Shown here one piece after another: positions 42,450 through 54,970 of a stretch of 64,000 nt of DNA. The translations under genes were made by a program, and so were the position numbers. Position 1 is the first letter of the stretch; each line of letters starts with the position of its first letter. The notes beneath the pieces were generated by a model that saw only the letters and a program-made list of their open reading frames with translations, was not told where the DNA came from and made no database searches. The stretch is from Epinephelus fuscoguttatus (lineage: Eukaryota > Chordata > Actinopteri > Perciformes > Serranidae), in NCBI RefSeq assembly GCF_011397635.1, contig NC_064773.1:2463501-2527500 (forward strand), read 5' to 3'.

Positions 42450-42720
42450 TGGTGATTATGATTGTGGTGGTGATGATGAGGATGATGAAGAAGAAGGAGA
42501 TGATGATAATAATAAAATATATGATGAAGGTGTTATGAATAAAGATTCATCTCATTCTGTTCTAAGCTGCAGCTAAGTGCTGGTGATGAACCCATGATGA
42601 GGAGAGGATGAAAATAATGACGACGATGATGAAGAGGAAGACGCTCGTGTTGCTGATGATTGGGATGATGATGAAGATGGTAGTCATGATGGTAATGTCG
42701 ATGAAGGAGGTGAATTTTGA
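42450..42720. repeat. GAT/GAA-rich simple sequence
   Basis: GATGATGAGGATGATGAAGA-like words fill about 270 bp. Acidic frames over it are repeat reads. Confidence 0.75.
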
Positions 42721-42884
42721 TGTGAAAGTGAGGTGTTATATATCTGCAAACTCTTTTAACTACATTTAAATAACTGTATTAATACTTCAGATTTGATGCT
42801 AATACTTTACTCACTACTCAAGTACTGTACTGCTGATGCAAAAACATAAAAACATGAGTGTCTCTATCTTCGTTTGTCCGTTCT

Positions 42885-43082
42885 GGGCTACTGTAGAAAC
42901 ATGGCGGTGCAACATGGTGATCTCTGTAGACGAGGAGCTGCTCCCTGTGTAGATATAAACAGCTCATTCTGAGGTAACGAGAACACAACGATTCTTATTT
43001 TCAGGTGATTACACACTAAAAACAACAGACTTATATTCCATTTCTGCTGATATATCCCATAAATGCTCCACACTGGAGCTTT
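42885..43082 (+). mobile_element. Dispersed repeat family G, copy 2
   Basis: CTACTGTAGAAACATGGCGG through ACACTGGAGCTTTAA is the reverse complement of 7384-7492 and extends further. Likely a terminal-inverted-repeat element. Confidence 0.6.
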
Positions 43083-43335
43083 AAGTCGGATTTTTTTAGG
43101 TACTTGTTCTTTTCATTTCGTGAGACTTCCTCTTTCTGCTCCACTACATTTACCTGGCAGCTTTAGTTATTTTACAGATTGAAAGTTTGCATCATAAACG
43201 TGATGAGCTCAGTAAATGTAGCGTTGCCAAATATGACACAGGTTTGTGACCTCTGACAAAAAACAAAACAACAACAGCATCTAATTCAGACTCTTTGTCT
43301 CATTCCAGAGGTCTAGGAGCTGTATGAATGACCCG

Positions 43336-43592
43336 ATGAACGGGACAAAGAGCTCAAGGTGTCGACCTGGCCTTCAAATACCCCAGATCCCAATCTGATC
43401 GAACATCTGAGGAACATAATGGTACCCCCGATCCATGGTGGGGTCTCCTTGGACTGGACTTGGCTCTGACCTGTCAAGATATGAACACAGGACCTTTGGG
43501 AGGGTCCTGTAGCGTTGATGGAGATGAAGATGATCAATGTTATTCACTTCACCTGTCTGTGGTTTTAATGTTTTGGCTCGTTGGTGTATTTT
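43336..43592 (+). mobile_element. Tc1-like transposon 3' end
   Basis: CGACCTGGCCTTCAAATACC and ATCCCAATCTGATCGAACAT are the decayed DNA of a Tc1 transposase motif (W-P-x-x-S-P-D-L-N-P-I-E). The fragment ends TTTTAATGTTTTGGCTCGTT followed by GGTGTA, the known Tc1-family terminal repeat. Several stops; dead. Confidence 0.7.
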
Positions 43593-43784
43593 CTTCTTCT
43601 TCTTCGTCTTCTTCTTCTCTTTCATTAACCATGTGACGACCCCTCAGATTTATCTGGTGACCCTTTGGAGGGGCCTGACCCCTACATTGGGAACTCCTGG
43701 TCTAAACCAGCTAACTGTATATAAAATAGTTTAAACTGGCGCCACCTGCAGCAGCAACAACAGCAACATGCTGCTCTGACACGT

Positions 43785-44660
43785 AAAAACACATTAAAAA
43801 AAACATGAAAAAACACATTAAAAAATCTTAAAAAGGTAAAAAAAAAAAAAAAAAAAAAAAGCATGAAGCAGAAAATACATTAAAAACACATTAAATATAT
43901 GTTAAGAAGACTAAAAAAATTAAAAAAGGTAAAAAAAAAAACCACCCCACATTAAAAAACACATATAAAAATACATTAAAAACATAAAAATAAAATTACG
44001 TTAAAAAAAAACACTTTTAGAAAATACATTAAAAACTCATTAAACATATGTTAAGAAGACTAAAAAAATTTTTTAAAAAAAGGTAAAAAAAAAAAAACCT
44101 TAAAAAGCACGTATAAAAATATGTTAAAAACAAAAATAAAAATACGTTAAAAAATCATGTTAAAAAACACGTTTAGAAAATACGTTAAAAACTCATTAAA
44201 CATATGTTAAGAAGACTAAAAACATTTAAAAAACGTAAAAAAAAAACCCATAAAAAATACGTTAAAAACATAAAAATAAAAATACGTTACAAAAACATGT
44301 TAATAAAACACTTTTAGAAAATATGTTAAAAACTCATTAAACGTATGTTAAGAAGACTAAAAAATTAAAAAAAAACGTTAAAAAACGCACATAAAAATAC
44401 GTTAAAAACATAAAAATACCTTAAAAAAACATGTTAAAAAAACACTTAAAAAATATGTTAAAAACTCATTAAACATATGTTAAGAAGACTAAAAAAATTT
44501 AAAAAGGTTAAAAAAAACATGTTAAAAAACACATATAAAAAGACTTTAAAAACATAAAAATAAAAATACGTTAAAAAAGGTTAATAAAAAATGTAAAAAG
44601 CACATAAAAACATGTAAAAACACATAAAAGTATGTTAAAAAACACGTACAAAAGCACGTA
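43785..44660. repeat. A-rich tandem repeat, period about 130-155 bp
   Basis: The word TATGTTAAGAAGACTAAAAA recurs near 43897, 44046, 44205, 44344 and 44478, and ACATTAAAAAACACAT-like words fill the rest. Irregular units of mainly A with scattered TTA, ACACAT and GTTAAAA. Confidence 0.85.
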
Positions 44661-45250
44661 ACAGTTACCACTGTTAACTATAATAACTATTAATACATCA
44701 GTTACAGGAGAAATTTTACTGCAGAACGAGTACTTTTGATACTTTAAGTACATTTTGATGATGATAATTTAAGTCAACTAGGATTTTGAACACAGAAGTT
44801 TGATCTGTTGTGGAGTATTTTCACTTCGATGTATTGGTACATTTACCTTTCTCCACCTTCTTCCAGATCTGGGTCTGTTTTTCCTGGTTTCAGTCTTTTA
44901 GTTCCAGTGTTGAAAAATCTTGATGCTGCAGGAGGCTGCAGCCCAGTCGCTGGAATAATGTTGGCATTGATCGTTTCTGCAAACCAATGATATGATATAT
45001 TTGTATGTTATTTTGCGGTGGATACGTTTCAACAATGTTGTGGGTCATGTGTGGTTAAGTTTAGGCACAAACTTCACCATCACAACTTGGTGTGTTGGTC
45101 TCAGTGGTCTGCAGCTTGGCAGGTACCTGTCACGCCATCCCCTGCTCCTCCCAACGAAAGCTCAAACTCTACGTTACTCTCATGAAGTTAATATGATCCA
45201 TAGGAAACATGCAAATGTGACATATCCGCCCAGAAAAGCACAATGAAACA
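44661..45250. other. Intergenic sequence
   Basis: Contains an ACTTTAAGTAC-type repeat remnant (44730-44850). No gene recognised. Confidence 0.4.
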
Positions 45251-45259
45251 TTTTCCTCT

Positions 45260-45500
45260 GGCGACTTGGCTGCAGAAACTTCAGACCAACTCCACCTCAA
45301 CAGTTCTGGAACGTTCTTTTCCTGTTTCAACATGACAGTGCCTCCAGCTCCTCCGTGTTTGTCCCAGTTTGGTGTGGAAGAGCTCGACTGGTCTGCACAG
45401 AGCTCACTGAATGACTTGGTCAGTTTGAAGATGTCACGGCCTCTGCAGTCACCAGATCTCATCCCAGTTTCACACCAACCACCATGATTCATCATGCTCT
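45260..45500 (+). mobile_element. Tc1-like transposase fragment (decayed)
   Basis: In the frame at 45266-45487, GTFFSCFNMTVPPAPPCLSQ resembles the catalytic FQ(H/Q)D...P motif, followed by FGVEELDW, AQS and later PLQSPDLIP, the Tc1 signature (FGVEELDWPAQSPDLNP). A stretch appears inserted or shuffled between AQS and SPDL. Not functional. Confidence 0.65.
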
Positions 45501-45844
45501 CCACCACCATCTGCATAACTCCACATGATATCATATAAAAGTTCATCAAATCTTTTACTGATGTCTGTGACTGTCTCTGAGGCTTTTTTTATGCCTGGCT
45601 GTGTTTGATTTTGTTTCTATCTGCTGCTCTCGGTTCTCTCTCCATCTCAGTGAGATTACCTGATTAAATAAAGGTTGTGTTTCTGATTGAGGGTGGATCT
45701 TGTGGAGGAACAGTGTTCATCCCTCCAACAGAGCTCCACTGACTTGGCAGGAAGCAGCTCTGGAGGCTCCTGGTGGCCTGACTCTATTCTGAGACACTGC
45801 ATCTGGCTTTTTCCTTTCATTTGTCGTCCATCTGTACGTGTATG

Positions 45845-47400
45845 ATATATACAACGCTGACTCCAGGAGAGTTGGGACGCTGTGTGAAATGTGAATACAA
45901 ACAGAATGCAGTGATTTGCTTTGATGTTCAGCTGAATACAGTCCTGAGACGAGATATTTGATGTTCAAACTGATAAACTTTATTGTTTTCTGTTACACTC
46001 ATTCTGAATATGATGCTGCAACACCTGTTTGTAACATTCCACAGGTAAACTGGTAAATAGGAAAATTTTGGAAAACCACTGTCAGCTCATTGTGGCATCT
46101 ATAAATAAGTCCAGACTCCACCACGCAAAGTTAAAAAGCCAGATATCAACACCATCCAGAAACTGCGCCGACTTCTCTGAGCCTGAGCTCGTCTGAGAGG
46201 GACTGACACAAAGTGGAAAAGTGTCCATCGTGGACGTTGTGTCCTCTGTGCTACACACTGATTTATACTCGTGCGTCAGATTTATGCAGAGGCTACGCAC
46301 ACGGCCTACACTGTTGTACACAAGTACACAAATCAGCTTCACTATAAACACTTTTCTTTATCTGGACACATTTTCCCCACAAATACAACATGCTAATGTT
46401 TTTAGCACAAGTCTATGGCATTTTACATTGTATAAATTAGCCTAGCAGCTAGCGGACTTTTCTTTTACTCATATGAAACCAGGGACAACAGCAACATTAA
46501 ACAAAGGTGACGTTACAAAATCTGGCTCCATCACAGCTCACAAGGTTCACTGACAAAACAACTGTCTTATACTAAACATGTTTTCCAAACAAATACAACA
46601 TGCTAACGTTATTAGCACAAGCCTATGGCATTTTACATTGTATCAATGAGCTGATTGGCTAGCAGACTTTTCCCCTTGTCATATGAAGCCAGGATAAATC
46701 ACACACACAGGACTTAAAATGTGATTTGTGTGGAGGCTTTATTGTCTTCACAGTTTATTGTTTCTTATCTGTGAAATTAAAGTAAATCAAAGCTTACAAA
46801 CACAGACAGGAGGTCTGTGTCTCTGCAACGTGTAGTTACAGTTTTTTTCTGTGTCGACACAGAACCTACACCATACAGCTACAGCTTTGTTATGATGCAG
46901 GAGTATAAATCCTGCTTGAAGAGAAAAAGGACCATCCAGACTGTTGCCAGCTCAAAGTCCAAAGCCAGATCTGTGACGGTATGGAGGTACATACAGGTTT
47001 TGGAGCAACATATGCTGCCATCCAGATGGCGTCTTTTTTCAGGGACATCCCTGATTATTCCAGCGAGACAGTGAGACACATCCTGTACGTGTTCTAACAG
47101 CATGGCTCCGTAGTGACAGAGTGCAGGTACCAGACTGACCTGTCTTTAGTCCACACCTGTCTCCCACTGAACATGTGTGGGACATGATGAAGCACAGAAT
47201 ACGCCAACAGAGACCCCGGACTGTTGAGACACTGACGTCTGATATCAAGAAAAAAATCACTGTCAAAACATAACAGTCAGTGTCCTCAGGTCCCAGATGC
47301 TTACTGAGTGTTGCTAAAAGAAAAGGTGATGTAACACAGACGCAAACATGCTCCTGTCCAAACTTTATTGGAACATGTTTCAGGCGTCAAATCCAGAATA
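45845..47400 (+). mobile_element. Tc1/mariner-type transposon, internally deleted and interrupted
   Basis: The left end ACAACGCTGACTCCAGGAGA then GTTGGGACG, and the right part CCGGACTGTTGAGACACTGA then ACAGTCAGTGTCCTCAGGTC, ending CTTTATTGGAACATGTTTCA, match a widespread 1.6-kb fish Tc1-type family I recognise. The transposase 5' half is deleted near 46066. The rest is split by family C copy 2 (46261-46910). Multiple stops. Confidence 0.7.
46261..46910 (+). mobile_element. MITE family C, copy 2, nested in the Tc1-type element
   Basis: The ends ATTTATACTCGTGCGTCA and (reversed) ATTTATACTCCTGCATCA form inverted repeats. The interior has two copies of ACAAATACAACATGCTAA with GCCTATGGCATTTTACATTG. 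The host transposon sequence resumes on either side. Confidence 0.75.
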
Positions 47401-48340
47401 AGTTCATACTTACACAGCGCCCCAACCCTTTAGGTACTGGGGTGTATAAACTGTAACGAACAAAGGTTAAACTGAGCCGAACAGCCTGAGAAAAGACGAA
47501 CAGCAGCTCATATGAAGCTGCACTCACTCAAATATTGATAAGAGTTCACGCAGAGTCCAACCGGACAAACACGTCTCAACATGATTGTTTCCAAACAGAT
47601 TTAAAGCTTTACAGCGCCCAGAGTTTTGACCTTTCTGAGGCTCTGATGGCCGACTGAGGGCGGGTCGACTAAACTCTGATGTCCTGACTGAGAGAGATCA
47701 GAGCCCAGCGGAGGAAGATGTACTCTGATATTTGATGTGAGTAAAAGTACAAAAGTTTTAGCATCAAAATACCTTTAAAGTATTAAAGTATTCCTTATGC
47801 AGAACAGCCCATTCTATATGAATGCATATTATATTTCTGGATGACATCATTGCACTCCTTGAGTAAATGTACTTAGTTACACTCCACAACCACAGTTTGA
47901 AGCTGTAATGAACTTAATTTCAGAGCAATAATTAATAACGATTAAGTGAATTGAGTCCATGTGGCTGCAGGGATGAGTCCCATGCGTCTCTGATTGTATG
48001 TGTTTGTCTCCGTCTGTCTCCATATTGAGGTCAGTCTCTGCTTTTTGTCTCGTCGCCTGCAGAGACTCATCCTTCCACTTCACTGCTTCTTTTTCCTCCA
48101 CTCCCTCCTCCACCCGTCTCTGCGCAGCTCCACGGGGATGAGAGATGGTTGTCAGTTAATCACTGGTGCTGTCAGACACTTAGATCCAGTGGGTTGGATC
48201 CACTTTGTTCTTCTGTTTATCACCATTCAGTTGTTTCTCTTTGTTTTCTCACCGTCTGTCAAACCATCAGATCCAGTCCACTGGAAAACACGAACACACA
48301 AACAATAAACTTTACATCCTCAAGGACAAATAAGAAATCT
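47401..48340. other. Intergenic sequence
   Basis: Holds an ACTTTAGTA-type repeat remnant at 47730-47885. Short frames such as 47877-48113 show no recognisable domain. Confidence 0.4.
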
Positions 48341-49500
48341 TTATAGTGACGTGCAGAGGTGGAATGTGACTAAGAACATTTACACGTGACATCTTTAACC
48401 CTGATTGATTTTAAACGTCCTTTTATGATGTGTGTCCTTCGCACTTTGATTTGCTGTGTTGCTGAAATGTGCCATCGAAATAAACTCACCTGTACAACTT
48501 TGAGCTACTTGTACTGTGTGTGTATTTCTATTTTCTACTTATTTACACTTCTCCTTCACTACATCTCAGACTGAAATATTGTATTTGTTTTCCAACAGTA
48601 TTTTTATTATTGATTTTAACAACAATAAACAAAGACATCCAGTATGTGTACATATACATCCACAAACACACACAAAAAAGGACACCAGAACAAGATCTCG
48701 GTGTAACTGTGAGTGTGTAAAACAAATATAATTCACTCCCAGCCCACACCCTGAAAGTATGAATTTAAAGTTAAATAAATAAATTAAAAAATGAATAAAT
48801 GGGAGAGGAAAATAAATAAATAAAAATAAGTGAGGAAGGAAAATCATAAATCACAGGTTGAGGATTGTGTTAGTGCGAACAAGTGTTAACAATTAACAAG
48901 AAAAAAAAAACCTTGGACATATTTAGACCTTGCAGAGGCTTATAGCACATCCCTGATATAAAATATATAATATAGAGGTTTATGTAATAGAATAGAATAA
49001 AGTCTTTAATTTTTTTGTGCAAAAGGCAGAATTTGTCTTTGGTTTGGATGTGCAAATCTACTATCAAAAACATGTTAAGACACATCACATCCAGATTGGA
49101 CACACAAAATACATGTATTTATGTGTACTATGTGTGCTGTCATACTGTGAGCCCTTAGAGGGGATGAGTCAATGGGTAATTCACTGTAAAATGCCCAAAC
49201 TAGATATTGCAGGAGGTGCAGGAGATAATGTCGTGATGCAGTTGCTCGAGCGAAGAAGCTACAGTAAAAGTGGCACCAGGTCGTCTGTGGTGAGGAAATA
49301 TGATATAATTATTGTATACATTTATATAAAAAGTATAAAATGTCAGTCCTTATAGTTGTAAACTATACAAAATGACAGTGACAGATAGTACGTTCATAGC
49401 TACAGATATTTGACAACTTTAGTTACTTTGTAAATCCAGATTATTCATCGTAATCACAAACTTATTTATTGTCCACATACAAGGAGTTTGTCTTCGTGAT
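48341..49500. other. AT-rich intergenic sequence
   Basis: Contains an ACTACATCTCAGA-type repeat remnant (48480-48590) and otherwise AT-rich sequence. No gene recognised. Confidence 0.4.
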
Positions 49501-49507
49501 CTGGTTC

Positions 49508-49820
49508 ACGGTGGCTTGGTGGTGCAGCAGTTGTATGACTCCGCCCACCAGTCCACCCTGTGGTTGTATGACTCCGCCCACCAGTCCACCCTGTAGTTGT
49601 ATGACTCCGCCCACCAGTCCACCCTGTGGTTGTATGACTCCGTCCACCAGTCCACCCTGTGGTTGTATGACTCCGCCCACCAGTCCACCCTGTAGTTGTA
49701 TGACTCCGCCCACCAGTCCACCCTGTGGTTGTATGACTCCGCCCACCAGCCCACCCTGTGGTTGTATGACTCCGCCCACCAGCCCACCCTGTGGTTGTAT
49801 GACTCCGCCCACCAGTCCAG
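49508..49820. repeat. 33-bp minisatellite, about nine copies
   Basis: Same unit as 5982-6110 (TGTGGTTGTATGACTCCGCC...), with CTGTAGTTG and CGTCCACC variants. It is preceded by GGTGGCTTGGTGGTGCAGCA, which matches the SINE head at 7159. Frames of 90-168 codons on both strands are repeat reads. Confidence 0.93.
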
Positions 49821-50400
49821 TGTCTCTGACAGTCTCCATCCATGTCAGTGAAAACATGGATGCTTCACACACAGAAGATCTATACAATCAGCACAGTTTC
49901 AAGATTAGAGTCACCAATTCAGTATCTGACCAAATGTCTCCCCTTCTGTTCCTGAGATATGACGTTAAAACATGATGATGTCACAGTCAAGCTGACCTTT
50001 GACCTTTTGACCTTCAATATTTTATCCTGTTAGACATTTGTGTCAAGTTTGACCATGATTGTCGCATGAATTATTCAGTTATGGCCAAAAATGTGTTTTG
50101 TGAGGTGACGGTGACCTTTGACCACAACGCTCTTACCAGTTCATTCTGTTCTAGTGTACGTTTGTGCCAAATTTGGAAACAAAAAAAAAAAAAAAAAAGA
50201 AAAAAAAAGTCCCTTAAGGTGTTCTTCAGATATCGCATTCAGGAGAATACAACAACAAGGTCACAGTAACATTTGACCTTTGACCACCAAAATTGAATCA
50301 CTTCATCGTTCTGTCCAAGTGAACATTTTCGCCAAATTTGTAGAAATTCACTTTTGGCGTTGTTGAGATATCTGGTTTACAAGGACAGATGGACAACCTG
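49815..50400 (+). mobile_element. Dispersed repeat family D, copy 2
   Basis: The first 170 bp match copy 1 (6095-6270). It carries TGACCTTTGACCT at 49993-50005 and degenerate versions of the estrogen-type palindrome (AGGTGACGGTGACCT near 50103; AGGTCACAGTAACAT near 50258). An A-rich insertion lies at 50180-50210. Confidence 0.75.
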
Positions 50401-50905
50401 AAAACATATTGCAAATCTCGCTGGCACAGAGGCGTACGCATGTACAACAGAAAACATGAAAAAAATATAGAAATATGTAGATATATATTTATGTTTTTAA
50501 AATGACAGACAGAGCTGAACAATTTTGTGTAATGTCCAAATTACTGACCAGACAATGTGACAAATATTAGTATATATAATATGAAGACATCGACTGTTCA
50601 GGAGAGCTGAGGAGTTTAACTGGTTCCCTTTCTTGTTCTGTAATTTTTTAATTGTTTAATTAAAGCAGGAAAAATGATCCTGAATCAGAACTAAAAGGAG
50701 AAAGGTGAGACGCTGCAGCAGCCTGACACAGAGAAACGTTCCTGTGAGTCACATATACTGTAGAGTTGTTCCGTGACGTTCGTCTGCTTTGACCTGAAAC
50801 ATGAAAGAGTGAAATTTGGCAGAATTCCCCTTTAATCCACAGCTGGGTGGAGACTGGGGGGTGAATTCCTCAGAAGCGAGTCGGGGCAGGAACCAGACCT
50901 CAAAT

Positions 50906-50908
<3 letters not shown>
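50401..50908. other. Intergenic sequence, nothing recognised
   Basis: No gene or named element. Confidence 0.4.

Positions 50909-50943
<35 letters not shown>
50909..50943. repeat. (GT)n microsatellite
   Basis: About 17 GT units; an (AC)n tract follows at 51082-51100. Confidence 0.92.
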
Positions 50944-50945
<2 letters not shown>

Positions 50946-51099
50946 TTTCCAGGTTAATATGTCTGCAGGGTTCATTACTGTAACAAAGCACAAAGCAGAT
51001 TGTTATTGACAGAATCTGAAATGGGTCTTCACAGTATATTTAGTATTAATGTGTTTTATCTCTGTCGCTGCTGGAGCTGAAACACACACACACACACAC

Positions 51100-51905
51100 A
51101 CTCCGCTGTGGATCTTTTGTGTATAAATTTGTGTTATTATTATGAAAAGTTTAAGAGAAAACTACTTTTTACTGCCAACTTTCTACATGAGAGTTTCTTA
51201 ATCTGGGGACCAGGACCACTTTATTTAGTTATTATAGTTTGTCATTATCAACAACAACAACAACAACAACAACAAAACAAAAAAAAAAGGTTTTAAATGT
51301 CCTCTATCATCCTAAACTTACTGTGAGAAACTGTTGGCTTTTACATCCTCTGATTATCAAAACAAAATTAGACGACACAGATCGGTGAATAAAATCTCAC
51401 TAGAGTGCATGAGATTAAGTGTCTGGGATCAACTGCACAAAACACCTAAACACCTTTCCTTAGTTAAAGAAAAACATGAACTAATTCAACTTCTGGAGGA
51501 ATACAACCATAGAAAGCACAAACTACAAAGTAATTTTGATCCCCAAAATACCAGGAAACAGCGACTGTAGCAGGAAGCAACAAAAATGAATTCAGTCAAA
51601 TCTAAAGTGTAAAATTAAAAGTGGACTCTCCTTTCACAGATCACTCTTCTCAGGGTGTGTTAGTTTTTTATATTTGCCACCATAAACTACCTTAAGTTGT
51701 TTTGTTTTTTTAACTTGCTTTGGTTGCTAAGGTTTTTTGTGCAACGGTCGAAGGATTCCTGAAGTACAAGACTAAGACAAGCAGAAAACCAGAAATACTT
51801 AAGTGAACATTTTAAGGAAACCCTAAGGAGAAGACTTAAGGGTGGTTTGTGCAAACAATTTTATTTTGAGGTAACCTAGGACTACAGGGAAAATCTTAAA
51901 ATAAT
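51100..51905. other. Intergenic sequence with an unassigned 78-codon frame
   Basis: The frame 51334-51570 (MAFTSSDYQNKIRRHRSVNK...) has an ordinary, slightly basic composition without low complexity. No motif or homologue is recognised and no splice context is clear. The segment also has (CAA)n at 51251-51276. Possibly transposon debris. Confidence 0.25.
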
Positions 51906-51910
51906 GTGGT

Positions 51911-52628
51911 ATTTATACTTTTGTGTCGAATCGATGCCATACCTACCTCGAGGTGACACAGACCTCTACTTTTGTAAGCTGAAACCATTTCCCATTACTT
52001 TAATTTCACAGATAAGAAACAATAAATTGTGAAGACAATAAAGCCTCCACTAAAATAACATTTTAAGTCTTGTGTGTGATTTATCCTGGCTTCATATGAG
52101 CAGAGGAAATCTCTGCTAGCTGCTAGGCTAATTTATACAATGTAAAATGCCATAGGCTTGTGCTAATAACGTTAGCATGTTGTATTTGTTTGGAAAACGT
52201 GTTTAGTATAAGACAGTTGTTTTGTCAGTGAACCTTGTGAGCTGTAATGGAGCTGAATTTTGTAACGTTACCTTTGTTAAATGTTGCTGTTGTCCCTGGC
52301 TTCATATGAGTAGAGGAAAAGTCTGCTAGCTGCTAGGCTAATTTATACAATGTAAAATGCCATAGGCTTGTGCTAATAATGTTAGCATGCTGTATTTGTG
52401 GGGAAAATGTGTCCAGATAAAGACAAGTGTTTGTCTGTGAATGCTGCGAGTTATAGTGAAGCTGATTTGTGTTTGAAACTGTCTCTATTAAGCCATGTTT
52501 AATGTGTGTTTAATGTGTGTTTAGAATCAACTAAACTTCACAGCGCTTCACAGAAACCTTGATGCTGACTAGTGTGTTGGAGGTGTAACTGCAGAGTGAC
52601 ACAGACACACCACAGCACAAGTATAAAT
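51911..52628 (-). mobile_element. MITE family C, copy 3 (718 bp, reversed, internal module doubled)
   Basis: The ends ATTTATACTTTTGTGTCG and (reversed) ATTTATACTTGTGCTGTG. The internal module TAGGCTAATTTATACAATGT with AAAATGCCATAGGCTTGTGC occurs twice (about 52121 and 52337), as in copy 2. Confidence 0.75.
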
Positions 52629-53772
52629 GCTGTGCACAGCTTTAAGCGGTGCTGTGTATAACCAGCCCCTGATGCTCACCTGACTGTTCACCTGCATGTA
52701 GTCTGAACTGCTGTTAGCACTATGGCTCCTTTAAACAGGCGGTATAATTATCTACATGTGTTCTGTAGTGTATGTAAATACTGAGCTGCATGAAGACAGC
52801 TGGGGGACCTGGCTGCTTGTTAATTAGTGAGCTTTAGAGGTGCCGGTAGGAGCTGTTTCTCAAGGTCCACTCTGCCTATAGCTTACCTTCCAGCTTTCAG
52901 CCAAGTCCTTTGAAGTCTTTTCAGTTTGCACACTCGTCATTAGACTGTGGAAAATCTGTAATTATGAAAAGTTGTTTGAACTGAATATTCATTTGTGTGA
53001 AAACATAAGAATATTAGGTAAAGCCCTGTTTCCACAGAGCAGTTCAGTTCAGTTCACTGTTTCTGTCTCCACAGTGAAAGTTGTGGATGGTACCAACAGA
53101 AGCGTTCCTTAGCGTCCCCATGTTTGGTCCCCCCTCTGTTGGGGTACCTAGCACACAGATCTGGTACTAAAAGGTGGAGCTAGAAACCCTGCAGTCTGAT
53201 TGGTCAGTAGAGGACGCTCACTCTGGTTTTATGTAACCTCTGTTCATACATCAGTAAACTACAACTATAAAATGAAAGAGAAAAAAATAACTTCATTCAC
53301 TGGGCCGACTGCCGGCAACTTTTAAGGTGGAACGTTAACTTGTAATGTTACTCAATGCATGAGTTGATGACGTGAATCCATCAGCACACCTTAAATTTCA
53401 CTGTGACAACTTTGACCATCACTTTAGTTTTTATATGACACACACTTTTAGTAATGACTTTAAAAATATAGATTCATTTGGAGCGGATTATGTGAAGGTC
53501 ATATATTCTAATCCTCACTTCCTGTGGGCTACAGCAACACTAAACCCCTGAGCTTGCCTGAGAAGGACTAAATGCACAAAGCTGCTATTTTGAAATATCC
53601 CATGGAGAGAGACTCTCACTGCAGCCTGTTCTATTTTGTTGTGAAAATGTGGGCGTGCAGCCTCGTTCTGTGGACGATAAACCAGGTGCAGACTTCCATC
53701 TGTGTCACCGCTGATGAGGAAATACAGCGAGTGCTGGACGGAGCAGTGAGTGACAACAACCCCGCCCACATT
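52629..53772. other. Intergenic sequence
   Basis: Includes GCAGTTCAGTTCAGTTCACT (53039) and a related inverted word GAACTGAACTGAACCAAACC (55047), suggesting that family A copy 3 sits inside an older repeat running roughly 53025-55095. Confidence 0.45.
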
Positions 53773-54970
53773 TAAAGGCCCTGACACACCAAGCCGACGG
53801 TCGGCCGTCGACCAAAGTTGGGCTGTCAGTAGCTATGTTTCCATCCAAAGTGATTGGAATCATTGGGAAATGTGCATTAAAAGAAATACGAATCCTGTGT
53901 GTTTCCATTAAATGTACGGACTTTGGTGAAAACTACGAACTTGTGCAAGTTTTCCGCAGAACCGGAAACAAAACAAGTCTCGCATTCTTCTTCTTCTACG
54001 TTTTCTGGCGGTTGGCAACCAGCTTGTAAATGCATTACTGCCTTCCCGACCCAGAGTGTGGATATCACCATGGAGAGAGGTGCGCTACGTCAGACTTAAT
54101 TCGAACATAGCTGTTTCCATCCCCCGTTTTGCAAATCAACATTTTTTCGAATCAACCAAAACCCAGCTTAAAGTGAGCGTATTTTAGTTTGTGCGAATCA
54201 GGGGATTTTAATTCGAATTTTGGCGTTTCCATCATAATTTTCCGATGTGATACTTCTAGATGCGCATCTAAACAGGCTGATGGAAACATGGCTAGTGAAC
54301 ATCTGTCTGCCTAGTGTTTGCGTCTGCACTTCGGCGGCTTTTCAGCCGATTGAGCATGTTGAATCGGCGGCGGAGCTTGTCGGTGAGAGAGATCACTCTG
54401 ATTGGCTGTTCAGGTTTTATTTCCTCGCTCCTGTAGCGAGTGAATCTGCCTGTAGTGAAACCGGGGCTAACCGGTGCTTCCTCCTCAGGCTCCACTTCAC
54501 TCAGCTGCCCCACAGACCCGCTGCTTCTTCACACTTTAACCTGAATAACAAACCGGAGCTAGCTGGGAGCGGCTAGCGGAGCGTTAGCCGCAGCATGACC
54601 GGAGGGAAGCACAGCCAGTTAGCCTCCGCTAGTCTCTGAGCTAGCCCCGGCTCTCCGTTTGGATCCAACCGGAGCACCGAGCCCTGGTTTGTTATTCAGG
54701 TTAAAGTGGGAAGAAGCAGCGGGTTTATCGGGCAGCTGAGTGAAGTGGAGCCTGCGGAGGAAACACCGGGACCGTCTGGATGTAATAGTCCGTGGAGGTG
54801 CTGCGGTGCTCGGCTGCACAGATAGGAAACCCCTCGGCTGACAGGATGTACCACTCTCTCACTCCGCTCTCTCTCACGCAGGCGCAGAACGTACGTGCTA
54901 CTTGGCCGTCGGATGTAGTCCGTGTAGTGACATCAAATTTTTGATGTCGGTTTGGTGTGTCCGCACCATA
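53773..54970 (-). mobile_element. Palindromic MITE family A, copy 3 (interrupted)
   Basis: Starts TAAAGGCCCTGACACACCAA and ends TTTGGTGTGTCCGCACC, the reverse of copy 2. It is split at 53831-54293 by another transposon; without that it is about 730 bp. The fold-back segments (CTCCACTTCACTCAGCTGCC...) appear in both orientations at 54490 and 54690. Confidence 0.8.
53831..54293. mobile_element. MITE family B, 463 bp, nested in family A, with AGT target duplication
   Basis: Ends AGCTATGTTTCCATCCA and (reversed) AGCCATGTTTCCATCAG; flanking AGT at 53828-53830 and 54294-54296. The uninterrupted family A copy 2 confirms the empty site. Three-base duplication is Harbinger-like. Confidence 0.8.

Noticed and set aside
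49462..49975. Frames of 93-168 codons with TPPTSPPCGCM or GGVIQPQGGLV repeats
   Set aside because: They are the 33-bp minisatellite, open on both strands because 33 is divisible by three.
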